Assembly (NCBI GenBank): GCA_910589415.1
Contig: OU342635.1
Coordinates: forward strand, 37,536,929-37,600,928
Source of the DNA: Malachius bipustulatus
Taxonomy: Eukaryota > Arthropoda > Insecta > Coleoptera > Melyridae
Direction: 5' to 3'
DNA length: 64,000 nt
Part shown: in pieces, positions 1 to 10,076 of the stretch
Layout: each line of letters opens with the position of its first letter
Numbering within the stretch: the first letter of the stretch is position 1
Made by a program: the position numbers and the translations under genes
The notes under the pieces: model-generated
The model's input: only the letters and a program-made list of their open reading frames with translations
Databases searched by the model: none
What the model was told of the DNA's origin: nothing

Positions 1-256
1 TAAACGCTCTGCTTCTCTTGAGACATCTCATCGAGATGAGTTTTTATGAGTCATGACTCATAAATCGGAGCAATGGAGACTTTTGTTTGCAGTTCCACAG
101 CCCTTTACAATTCAATTTTAATTATGGAATAATGTAATTCTCTTAAACTCTATCAGAGTTTACTTTAACTCCATCAAAGGAAGTAAATCATACACAGAAT
201 GAGAATTTAGTGAATTGAGAGATGTTTTTGATAATTAAGATATGCCAAATAAATTA
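1..256. other. intergenic, nothing recognised
   Basis: AT-rich sequence with no open frame, repeat or RNA motif that I can support. Confidence 0.5.
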
Positions 257-1128
257 TACAGGGTGTTTACTGTAAGGTTGTCCAAACTTTACAGGTTAAT
301 TCTTCAGACCAAAAAAAAAAAAAAAAATTCCCATTAACGTGTGTCCGGAAATGCACCGTTTTTGAGATACAGTGTGTCGAAGAAATATTCTATTTCCAGT
401 TTTTTGACGATATCTCGGGAACCGTATGAGATCAGCTCTTATACACACTATGTGCTCACCGATCCCCTTATTTTCGCCGTAAAATAAAGGTTTTAAAAAA
501 ATTCAGTGGCGTAGACTTAGGGCATTTTGAGGATTTCGACCCCCTAATTTCTACGCCACTGGAATAAATGCGATTTTAAGCAGCGCCTTTGAACCGTCCA
601 TGTTTTCTACACCAAACAGGTACTCTTGGTTAACGGCTCTAAAGTCAACCGTTTCCGAGAAAAATGTAATTTCATGAGAAAAACATTAATTATTATAGGA
701 ATAAGTTTTCACTTACTTTCATTTTTCCAAAATGCTTTCGAAAAATCGTTAAAAAGTGATGTTTCCTCTCATAAAATGCCATTTTTCTCGGAAACGCTTC
801 ATTTTAGAGCCGTTAACCATAAGTACCTTTCTGGTATAGAAAACATGGGTGGTTCAAAAGCGCTGCTTAAAATCCCATTTATTCCAGTGGCACAGAAATT
901 AGGGGGTCGAAACCCTCAAAATACCCTAAATCGACGTCACTGATTTTTTTTTAAACCTTTACGGTTCCCGAGATATCGTCAAAAAATATTGGAAATATAA
1001 TATTTCTTCGACATCCTGTAAGTAGGTATCTCAAAAACGGTGCATTTCCGGATGCACGTTAATGGGAAATTTATGTTTATTTTAGTTTGAAGAATCAGCC
1101 TGTGAAGTTTGGCCAACCTTACAGTATA
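257..1128. repeat. foldback element, family A copy 1
   Basis: The two halves are near-perfect reverse complements. The left end reads TACAGGGTGTTTACTG, and the left arm runs to about 690. The right arm ends near 1128 at CCTTACAGTATAATT, so the last dozen bases of the right terminus are lost. The arms share several blocks, such as the ATATCTCGGGAACCGTATG region and the CTACGCCACTGGAATAAATG region. A second copy of the family lies at 8151-9326. The 105-residue open frame inside is a product of the palindrome and shows no domain. The element is probably a non-autonomous DNA transposon. Confidence 0.85.
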
Positions 1129-1236
1129 ATTGAGAAATAAAAAATTAAATAAAAACAAATTTGACATTTAAAATGGTACTTATGTGGTATTGTTGGATTC
1201 ACACAAATGTATAGAATCCAAAAATATAATAATATA

Positions 1237-1421
1237 TAGGGTGTCCCATTTAAAAATAAAAAGTTGGTAACATTTCCGGAAAAACCGGATGTGGAAAAAA
1301 TTCATTTTTCTGCTAAAAAGTGCGCTCTATCGAGAATATACGACGTACCAAATTTCAAAAAATTATCTCCAAAAATAAAGAAAAAAAAAAGGGGTGTACC
1401 ATGCCTGTGACACACTGTATA
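1237..1421. repeat. short terminal-inverted-repeat element
   Basis: A segment of about 185 bp starts TATAGGGTGTCCCATTT and ends TGTGACACACTGTATA, so its ends are imperfect inverted repeats flanked by TA. It contains an ATTTCCGG/ACCGGATGTGG block that resembles the right arm of the nested element near 15.8 kb. It is probably a deleted relative of the CAGGGTG-ended foldbacks. Confidence 0.5.
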
Positions 1422-2336
1422 GACCCGCTTATATTGCATCGAATTAAATGATGATGACCTTCGTATATTCTTAAACCTTTGCTAAAGGTAACCCGAAAAG
1501 CAATAATTGGATTAGCATAAAATTTGGAATATGACCAACGGTCATAACCTTTGCCTACAAGAAGTAAGGGGAAATCTTATCTGTAGATATGTAAATAAAC
1601 AACGATAAATCAAAATGGAACTAGGTGCAAGATAATTCTGGTAATTTTCACTGCCTATATCCTGACGTGATTTCTTCATTAAGAAAGCAAGGAAATAATA
1701 TTATCACCGTAATGAAAATGAATAAAAAATTATGAAAAAAAAAATTAACATCCAAACAACGCCTGAGGAGAAAAAAATGCACACAGGTAAGTTGCTCAGT
1801 TTCATAATATTGTTTTGTCCTTTCTATAGTGAATATTTTAAAGAGGAATCTTAAAAATATAATTATAGTTGTTTTCATACGTAGGTAGATAATATAATAG
1901 AAAAGACATAAAAAAATTATATTTTCAAAAATTAAGCTGACGTTGAAGTGATTTTGAGTAAACCGTGATAATTTTTATATGTTGACAAAATCATTTGAGA
2001 AGTTACCAAAATGAAATAGAACGATAAAAAATATCACACTCTTTATCTCTTGGATAAATAAAAGTAAAAAAAATTGCAAAAACTAAACCTGGTTTAATAA
2101 TTCAAGATAAATTACTCGAGAAGTTGCATTTTGATATTTTTCCCATCAGTCAGGAAGGTCGTCAATTTTAGAACACCACGAAAAAAGAAAACAAACGAAA
2201 AAATTACAGACATCAACAAGAAAATGCCCATACATTATAATTTTTTCTCAGTTACCACTACTAATGCCAGTTATTGTTACCTGGGTTATTCATAAAATTT
2301 ATGTTTTCAACCCTTACTTCGTAGAATCTCTGCATA
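1422..2336. other. intergenic, nothing recognised
   Basis: AT-rich sequence with short open frames only and no recognisable protein or repeat. Confidence 0.5.
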
Positions 2337-2425
2337 TTTATTGATTATGAATAAAACACTAATGTTTTATAAAATTCTACAGTAGAATTTTATAAAACAT
2401 TAGTGTTTTATTCATAATCAATAAA
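2337..2425. repeat. perfect 44-bp-arm hairpin
   Basis: Positions 2337-2380 and 2382-2425 are exact reverse complements around a single unpaired base at 2381. The sequence just upstream (about 2308-2336, CTTACTTCGTAGAATCTCTG) and the left arm resemble a single-armed sequence at about 23045-23130. The hairpin is therefore a rearranged copy of a dispersed repeat. Confidence 0.9.
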
Positions 2426-3055
2426 CCTGGGTTATTATTAAAAATTAAAATCATAGCATGCCATTAACAAAACCAGCAGTTATTAGTAAAATGATACCCG
2501 AGCAAAGTGTAAGGTCAATTCTAATTATTATTTCTAACGCAACTTATTAATATAAAACCAGCAAAAACTCGCTCCGAAAACTTGGCTCAAAAGTAAATAA
2601 AAACAATAAAAACACGTGTCTACAAAAAAAATTACGTACGCTCGACAGTACCTATAGAATCTAGTCTGTCACATTTTTTAAAACATACAAACTCACCTAT
2701 CAACGAATTTTGAATGATAACAAATCAAATAAACAACATGATTAGCAAAATCATTAACAATACGACGGAGTAGTCATTAATTAAATAAATTACTTATAAG
2801 CAGGTCCGGATTCAGGATAATAATCAACTGGTTTTAATTTTCCAAATAGGTAATTCCACACTGTATTGTTTAACAAAGTCGCGTTTAAAAAAAGAACACG
2901 CGCTTGTTAATAATGACAACGAATAATTACCAAAAATTGATGGCAAAAATAAAATAAATAAAAATGTCAAAAATGAGATAGGTGGTCAGGGTACTCTTGA
3001 AAAATTGAAATTGTTCAAATAATTATTGTTCACATTTTAAGTTTAAGTCAATTTT
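2426..3055. other. intergenic, nothing recognised
   Basis: AT-rich sequence with no supported feature. Confidence 0.5.
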
Positions 3056-3706
3056 ATTGTACCGGGTGTCCCAACACTAGTATGTCCACCCCCTAAATCG
3101 AGCTTAATTTTAAAGATAAAAAATTGTAACTTTGAGGATTTGTGTACTTGATATAGGACCACGGAATGGCATAATTAGTTTCATTAAAAAACATTTTTAA
3201 TATCTTTTTAATAATCACCTTTTTCATGAGTCCATACTACGACACTGTCCAGTGCAGGTTCAGTGTGCCGTCTAGCCCAGCAAGAGCCGTCCTTCTATTT
3301 ATTTGGGCCTTATTTACTTTGTCCTTAAACTTTATTGCACCTACCGTTTTCAGATTATGTTGATTATATTGTTCAGATTATATTGTCTACCTGTCATTGC
3401 TATATAATTATATTTTATTTAATTAAAGCCTTATAATTAGTTTTTTCACATTTCTTTCAGGCGATATTGATTTTATTAATCGATTTCTACGTATGTATTG
3501 AAAAAAAATCAATTTTTTTCGACAATTTACCACCATCTTACAGTTTTTTATCGCTGGCACCCGAACTATTTTTTTTTAAATGAAACTGATTATGCCATTC
3601 CGTGGTCCTATATCAAGTACACAAATCCTCAAAGTTTCAATTTTTTATCTTTAAAATTAAGCTCTATTTAGGGGGTGGACACTAGTGTTGGGACACCCGG
3701 TACAAA
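3056..3706. repeat. TIR element with ~150 bp arms
   Basis: The left arm 3056-3200 (TTGTACCGGGTGTCCCAAC start) and the right arm 3555-3706 (ending GGACACCCGGTACAAAA) are reverse complements. They include the shared block TATAGGACCACGGAATGGC. The loop of about 350 bp has no coding sequence. It is a MITE or foldback type element. Confidence 0.85.
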
Positions 3707-3748
3707 ACAATTCTAACTTAGCCAGGACCCATTTTCCAATAAAACGAC

Positions 3749-4022
3749 TATACAGGATGTCCCAAAACTCAAGGTCATACCGTTGATTGAAGTCTATCCA
3801 GCATTGCGTAACAAAATTACGAATGTAAGAATATGAAATTTTGTAACTGTGACACTCGAAAAACAGACCTAAGGTATCGATTTTCACAAAATTCATAAAA
3901 GTCCCATTATCTCAAAAATAAACAATTTTTTACTGAGATCATCTTATGATATTCTGGTCAGTCATGAGTTGGTCTATCAGCCCTTCAAAAGATGACGTTG
4001 AGTTTTGGGACACTCTGTATAA
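3749..4022. repeat. short TIR element (MITE)
   Basis: The ends TATACAGGATGTCCCAAAAC and GTTTTGGGACACTCTGTATA are inverted repeats that also share a CTCAA block. The total is about 270 bp. It lies only 43 bp beyond the previous element and is non-coding. Confidence 0.75.
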
Positions 4023-4514
4023 ACTGGAGGAGTGTCAGAAGTGACAACTTTACTTAACAACCCCCGCGGAATAAAATGTATAGAAGAAAAGAAGCTGGCG
4101 GTGAAGGTCCTAATTCTTTGTTAGGTGTCAAGTGTAGGTTTCACAAGTGCAGAAAAAAAGTAGGTAAATGTAGAGGTTACCCAAATTACGCTATTCTTCA
4201 CTTATACCCACTTTTTATATCATGACAAGAACATGCTTCAAAATTATGATTCATTTATATGAACTTGTGGTTCCAAGATCCATTAGCAAAGCGATTTTCG
4301 TGAGATAGACAAGTAAATCTTACGTCCAAGATCGTAGGGACTTGACAACGTGATGGTATCACTTCTTGTGAGTATCACAAACTATGAATCGCTATAGGCG
4401 GCACAACGGCCCTTGTGGGGTTTGGGGTATATAACTCCTATGATTTTTCGGGGCAGTCCTAGTGATGCCAGGAACTTGGACTCAACAGCGTGTATGGGGT
4501 ACTAGTTTACACTC

Positions 4515-4762
4515 TTAAAAACTTTCCCAACTGCAACCTGGCGCACCCAGTTGTACATACGTAGCCAGCTGCTCAATAGGATTTTTCGCCCATTCTGTCA
4601 GTCTGGTAACCCGAACTAGTTTGTATAGCCCCATCGTTGGATGAATGTCATATTCTCCTGGACTCAGTTTTGGCTGTCCGTATATTTCCTGTCTTCTGCA
4701 ATCCAGAGCTTCGCATTTGCACAGAACATGTTTAGGTGTCTCTTGAGACTTGTTTATTCTCT
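4515..4762 (-). pseudogene. non-LTR retrotransposon C-terminal relic
   Basis: The minus strand reads in one frame through a C-terminal tail that begins ENKQVSRDTPKHVLCKCEAL. It continues with YGQPKLSPG, then LVRVTRLTEWAKN, and ends WESF at a TAA (4515-4517). The HVLCxCEAL zinc-knuckle-like block after an RNase H region is typical of the 3' ends of jockey/R1-like retrotransposon ORF2 proteins. Only the tail is left; the upstream reverse transcriptase is gone. The plus-strand open frame over the same bases is a shadow. Confidence 0.6.
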
Positions 4763-4936
4763 ACAGCTTAGGTCTCCATTATACAGTCATATTTTGTTTT
4801 TTTCCTCCATACTTGTGGGATGAAAATGAGACCAACAAGAAACAATAGCCTAAAATTGTAGTGGACTCTTCAGATCAACCTGCAGCATTGCAAAGCGCCA
4901 CTGCATCTCTGCGCAGACCTTTGAATGCCGCAGATG

Positions 4937-6473
4937 TACAGGGTGGGTAAATTTGGATGTTTCTATAGGATATCTCGGCAACTATAAGAGCTATGGAAAA
5001 ATGAATGGCGTATTCTCGATCGCTTTTTTTGAGAGGAACTCAATGGTGAAAACCGGAACTCGCTATCTTCTTTTGTTTTCGAGCTATAATGAAAAGTAAG
5101 ATTTTTCACGATATCGATAAATGTCGATATCTTTCTTGGTTTTGAAGTTAGAGAAAAGATATTTGCACATTCTTCAGGCACTTTTTTGAGTAGAATGGAA
5201 CGGCCTCAACAGATTTTGAATATCTTTTTTCATTTTTCCGTTATAACATAAAGTTGTATTTTTTTAAATGGAAGTCATAGTGGGCCATGAACTAATTAAA
5301 TAGAGTTTTTTTTTCTCTTTGCAACGATATATAACATGTGCGTTAAAAATTTATGAAAAGTTAATTTTTCAAAATAAACTTAATTTATCATGGTACCTTA
5401 GAAATTTGTTTCAACTATTTACCTAGTAGGCGTGAATGTCATTTAGAAAATTGTGCGACAACGCCTGTCAAAGCCAGTTTACGCAGTTTTTGAGTTAGAA
5501 AGTGCTCGTTTCGCTTGCAAAATGGCAAATTTGGTTTATGAAAACTACGAAAAGTATGATATGTTAGAGTACTTTATTCAAAGTAACAGCAATTCTGATA
5601 TTGCATCCGAAACATACTTCAATCGTTATCCAGAGAGGAGACAACCCCACAAATCTATTTTTGACAGGTTGAAGGCAAATATTATCAATCACGGGTCATT
5701 CAAGAAGCCTAGGCCGAAAAACTATCATATTGGTGATGCCGAAGAAACTGCCATTAATGTAATTGGATCCGTACTTGCCAATTCTTATAAAATATAAATA
5801 TCAGAATTGTCACTATTTTGCATAAAGCAATCTAATATAAAATATAAAAAGTTTCATTGGTCATCAACTAAATTTTAATTTTTTCAAAGCGAAACAGTCA
5901 CTTTCTAACTCAAAAATGTAAGAGAACTGGGCTTTGACAGGCGTCTTCATACTATTCTAAATGAAATTCACGACCACTACGTGACAAGTCGAAATAAAAA
6001 AAAAATCTCAGGTACCATGATAAATTCAATTTATTTTGAAAAATGTAACTTTTCATAAATTTTTAACACACATGTTATATATCGTTGCAAAGAGAAAAAA
6101 ATCCTCTATTTAATTAGTTCATGGCCCACTATGACTTCCATTTAAAAAAATACAACTTTATGTTATAACGGAAAAATGAAAAAAGATATTCAAAATCTGT
6201 TGAGGCCGTTCCATTTTACTCAAAAAAGTGCCTGAAGAATGTGCAAATATCTTTTCTCTAACTTCAAAACCAAGAAAGATATCGACATTTATCGATATCG
6301 TGAAAAATCGTACTTTTCATTATAGCTCGAAAACAAAAGAAGATAGCGAGTTCCGGTTTTCACCATTGAGTTCCTCTTAAAAAAAGCGATCGAGAATGTG
6401 CCATCCATTTTTCCATAGCTCTTATAGTTACCGAGATCTCCTATAGAAACATCCAAATTTGCCCACCCTGTAT
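4937..6473. mobile_element. 1.54 kb foldback carrying an HTH gene
   Basis: The left arm (4937 to about 5515, start TACAGGGTGGGTAAATTTGG) and the right arm (about 5886-6473, ending CCCACCCTGTA) are long near-identical inverted repeats of roughly 580 bp. Between them is a loop of about 370 bp that is almost filled by one open reading frame (5522-5797). The terminal CAGGGTG matches the ends of other foldbacks in the window, but the interior is different. The element is non-autonomous as seen: there is no catalytic transposase. Confidence 0.85.
5522..5797 (+). CDS. DUF4817-like helix-turn-helix protein in foldback loop
   Basis: The frame gives 91 residues from ATG 5522. The frame is open further upstream from a GTG at 5453, but that part lies in the inverted-repeat arm, so the ATG at the arm/loop border is the better start. 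The pattern EKYDMLEYFIQSNSNSD, then A-x-E-x-YFNRYPERRQP, then IFDRLKANIINHGSFKKPRP matches the helix-turn-helix type called DUF4817. As remembered, that family occurs at the N-terminus of insect mariner-like and other transposon proteins, with the core Y-x-E-R-F/Y-P-E-R-R-x-P and a following GSF. No DDE/DDD domain follows before the TAA. It could be a relic that is open by chance, or a retained DNA-binding protein for the element's own ends. The family assignment is moderately sure; expression is unknown. Confidence 0.55.
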   Translation: MANLVYENYEKYDMLEYFIQSNSNSDIASETYFNRYPERRQPHKSIFDRLKANIINHGSFKKPRPKNYHIGDAEETAINVIGSVLANSYKI

Positions 6474-8150
6474 ACGCATAACTCCTATATACAGGAGGTA
6501 GTGGAAAAGTACTGATTCAGAACTTCGAGTTATTTTCGGTTTTTTAAGTGAGAAGACTTCTCATTTAATATTCTAACCACAAACCATGCAGTCCTGGGAC
6601 TACTCGAAAAACCAACGAGAACAAAAATCACCGGTTGCTTGAGAACTTATTTGGCCCTTATCATAGATATACAGAGTGTTTTTTTATGAAAATTATCAGA
6701 AAATCAGAAAAAATATGAAAATCGAAACCCAGTTTTTTTAAGGCGTGTCAATTTCAGCTAACTTGATAGTCTAAAGTCCAAAAAACATTAATAACTTTTT
6801 TTTTGTGAGAAAATAATATGAAATATTATTATTCTTGAAGCCGATTCTGGATCATCTAAACTCTACAGTCATACATAATATTGCGACATTCATCTCAATT
6901 ATTGATAAAAATATAATTCCGTGATATCATCACACGCAACATGTTGCCAGATTTCCATAAAATTATTGTTTATATTTTATACAAATTATTTCAGAATCGT
7001 TCGAAGTTTACCGGTACGTGGAATGAAAGAAAAAGCGATGAAATAGGAAGTGGAATTAAGTCTAGTCCGAGTGTTCTTAAGTGAAAGTGATAACATACTC
7101 ACATACTTTCTGTGATATAAGAATAATAAAAGTGGGTGACTTCTGTAGTTAGTTTTCTGTTTCCTTTCGATCACACCATACCTTGGAACTTGAAATACTG
7201 ATTAAAATACAAACGGAAGAATTACTAAACGACGTAACAAATATGCATATTCCATGAATATTTCATGGAATTTTGATGTTCTTCAGGTTTAGTTATGCGA
7301 TTGATTTATAAAATGAAAGAAACTAGTCTCTAGGTGCTCATCATTATAATCAACCTACTAGTCTAATAATAATACTATTATTTAGACCAATCTATATTTT
7401 GTAAAAAAAAAATTACCGTAAAAAAAATTAAACACCATCTTGAAAATTTCATTTGCGAGCCTCAAATTTTTTTGGACACAGGAATTAATTTATTAAAACA
7501 ATATAAAAATCCAAGAAGTTAGGCAAAAAGTATAAAGTACTATCATGCCATTATTATACCTATCAAAAGTAAGCTATAACATTAAAAAAAATAATAACAT
7601 CGAACTTGATTTTAATGATTTACGCTCGTAATGGTAAAATTGATTTACCATACTCTTAACATACGAAAATTATTATTATTTGCTCATTGATGACACCTAT
7701 GTATTATGATATGAAATATTTTAAACTAAAAAAATTAACTGTAGCCTTGATTTTAGTGACATGAAGGTAGCACCAGAGCTGCAAGGTCAAAGTACTAAAA
7801 ACTTGCTACCTAGTTGTAAAATAGAAAAAAAAATTGTCTACTCCTATTAGATAAGAAATCAATTATTAGTCTAATTTTAACTAAGTAAATGGCATGCATT
7901 ATTATTGCCCTATCGAATAATAGTGCCAGGTCGATTGAACAATGATTTCATTATTCAATCTTAATGTCAATTACTTAATTTTACCGTCCCATTCTGTCGT
8001 ACGTTTGTCAATTTCAAACTACTGCCTACTGTCAATGTTCCACTTGCGTTAGTGTAGAGTCCCTAAACATCAATTTTACGTTTAATAAAATGTTATAAAA
8101 ATATGAAAGTCACAGAATATTAGGACGATTTTGATCTTTCAACAAGTACC
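6474..8150. other. intergenic, nothing recognised
   Basis: AT-rich sequence. A single CAGAGTGTTTTTTTATG motif near 6672 could be one end of a decayed element, but no partner was found. No gene is seen. Confidence 0.4.
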
Positions 8151-9326
8151 TATGCAGAGTGTTTACTGTAAGATTGGCCAAACTTCACAGGCTAATTACA
8201 CCTCGTTACACCTCGTACCACCCTATTTCAGACTTCTTTTATGTATAGAACCGCATCACTTTGAAATAGTATTCCAAAGGGCGTGTTTCCCGAAGTATAC
8301 AACCTACAGAGATTCAAGGCCAACGTGAATCGATATCTCCGCTCCCAGAGCGTCATAGGGATTTCCTTGCAGTGCATGTGCATTTGCAATAAAAAAAAAA
8401 TTCTTCAGACTAAAATAAACAAAAATTTCTCATTAACTTGTGTCCGGAAATGTACCTTTTTTTGAGATACAGGCTGTCGAAGAAATATTATTTTTCCAGT
8501 TTTTTTACGATATCTCGGGAACCGTATGAGATACAATGTTCAGCTCTTATACACACTATGCGCTCACTGATCCCTTTATTTTCGCCTAAAATTAAAGGTT
8601 AACATTTAACCTTGAAATAAAGGTTTTAAAAAAATTCAGTGGTGTAGATTTAGGGGCATTTTGAGGGTTTCGACCCCCTAATTTCTACGCCACTGAAATA
8701 AATGCGATTTTAAGCAGCGCCTTTGAACCGCCCATGTTTTCTATACCAAAAGTAGTGCTGGTTAACGGCTCTAAAATGAACCGTTTCTAAGAAAAATGAT
8801 ATTTCATGAGGGAAAAAATCACTTTTTTAAAGATTTTTCAACAACATTTTGGAAAAATTAAAGTAAGTGAAAACTTATTCCTATAATAATGTTTTCTCTG
8901 ATGAAATTACATTTTTCTCGGAAACGGTTGACTTTAGAGCCGTTAACCAAGAGTACCTTTTTGGTGCAGAAAACATGAACGGTTCAAAGATGCTGCTACA
9001 AATCGCATTTATTCCAGTGGCATAGAAATTAGGGGGTCGAAACCCTCAAACTACCCTAAATCTACGCCACTGAATTTTTTTAAAACCTTTATTTTACGGC
9101 GACAATAAGGGGATCAGTGAGCACATAGTCAGTATAAGAGCTGAACATTGTATCTCATACAGTTCCCGAGATATCGTCAAAAAACTGGAAAAATAATATT
9201 TCTTCGACACCCTGAATCTCAAAAACGGTACATTTCCGGACACACGTTAATACGAAATTTTGTTGATTTTAGTCTGAAGAATCAGCCTGTGAAGTTTGGC
9301 CAACCTTACAGTAAACACCCTGTATA
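8151..9326. repeat. foldback element, family A copy 2
   Basis: This is the same family as 257-1128. The left end is TATGCAGAGTGTTTACTG and the right end is complete (GTAAACACCCTGTATA). The arms meet near 8850-8890. It differs from copy 1 by about 200 bp inserted in the left arm (8197-8401, a retrotransposon tail). The TCTACGCCACTG and GAACCGCCCATG blocks are shared with copy 1 in both arms. Confidence 0.85.
8197..8401 (+). pseudogene. 5'-truncated non-LTR retrotransposon tail
   Basis: In the left arm of the foldback, the family sequence GGCTAATTCTTCAGAC is split by about 205 bp ending in a run of ten A. The plus frame contains VFPEVYNLQRFKANVNRYL, with RTASL just before it in a disturbed frame. 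This is the usual C-terminus of jockey-like reverse transcriptases (LWN-x-LP-x-x-FPE-x-Y-x-x-FK-x-x-x-NRYL). The flanking AATT is a possible short target duplication. It is a dead-on-arrival 3' copy, younger than the foldback it sits in. Confidence 0.7.
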
Positions 9327-9581
9327 GCAGACGAAGCTGCTTATTATAACAATACTAAACTTAACTTAACATGGTTTCCATAGTATCCATGCGTAGTTAT
9401 AAAGCCGTGGTCAACCGTTGGTGTGAAACCTGATGCTTTGGAACGCTGCCAAAATAAGTCTAGTCGACTGACAGTAGTGACAGCTAACCAAGATAACCAA
9501 ACATCCACTTTTTATGTCTAATGTTTATTTAAAAATTGGGAACTCTTATTAAAATAGCTAAAGATCGGGAGAGCTCGCCGC

Positions 9582-9705
9582 CGTGTTCGCTGACATAGCA
9601 GTAATTGAGATAACACAAGAAGAAGAAAACGAAAGAAGAAGAAGGAAACAAAACAGATCGCGTTATCTTTGGTTAAGGAAATTATATTACACTAAAAAAA
9701 TATCA
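9582..9705 (+). pseudogene. possible Harbinger-type N-terminal relic
   Basis: An open stretch reads ADIAVIEITQEEENERRRRK followed by SRYLWLRKLYYTKK. An acidic start followed by an Arg-rich block and a W-x-R motif is reminiscent of the N-termini of PIF/Harbinger transposases, but it has no ATG (it begins with GTG in the open frame) and no DDE domain. The resemblance is weak and could be chance. Confidence 0.2.
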
Positions 9706-9732
9706 AACCTCCCACGTAACATCGTTATACAG

Positions 9733-10076
9733 TCTTTTGCTTTTGGTTTTCCTCATTTGTCAATTGCTTTTCCTTATTTGTCAAATGAGTTTCTTATTTT
9801 TCTATCTCAACAATAATAATTGTAGTCATTGATTTATCAATCAATTTTCTTTTATGTCAAATCAGTTTCACTTTATGTCAATTGCTTTTCCTATTTACGT
9901 GCAGTGACAGTATCATAAATATTGGTAAAGCATTATTTTGATATAAAAGGAATCTTGTTTGATAAAAGAGGAATTTCAATTGAAAAATCAAACTGACGTT
10001 TAATAAATGGGAAACTCATTTGACAAATAAGGAAAAGCAATTGACAAAAGAGGAAAACCAATAGAAAAAGACATGT
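9733..10076. repeat. inverted repeat of TTGTCAA/TTGACAA units
   Basis: The left block 9733-9805 contains CATTTGTCAATTGC and TTATTTGTCAAATGAG. The right block 10008-10076 is its reverse complement. More diverged units (TATGTCAAATCAG, TATGTCAATTGC) sit between them. The basic unit is about 20-25 bp: TGACAAATAAGGAAAAGCAA. This looks like the subterminal repeats of a DNA element. No coding sequence was found in it. Confidence 0.6.

Noticed and set aside
626..943. 105-codon open frame
   Set aside because: It lies across the centre of foldback family A; copy 2 does not keep the frame, so it is not a gene.
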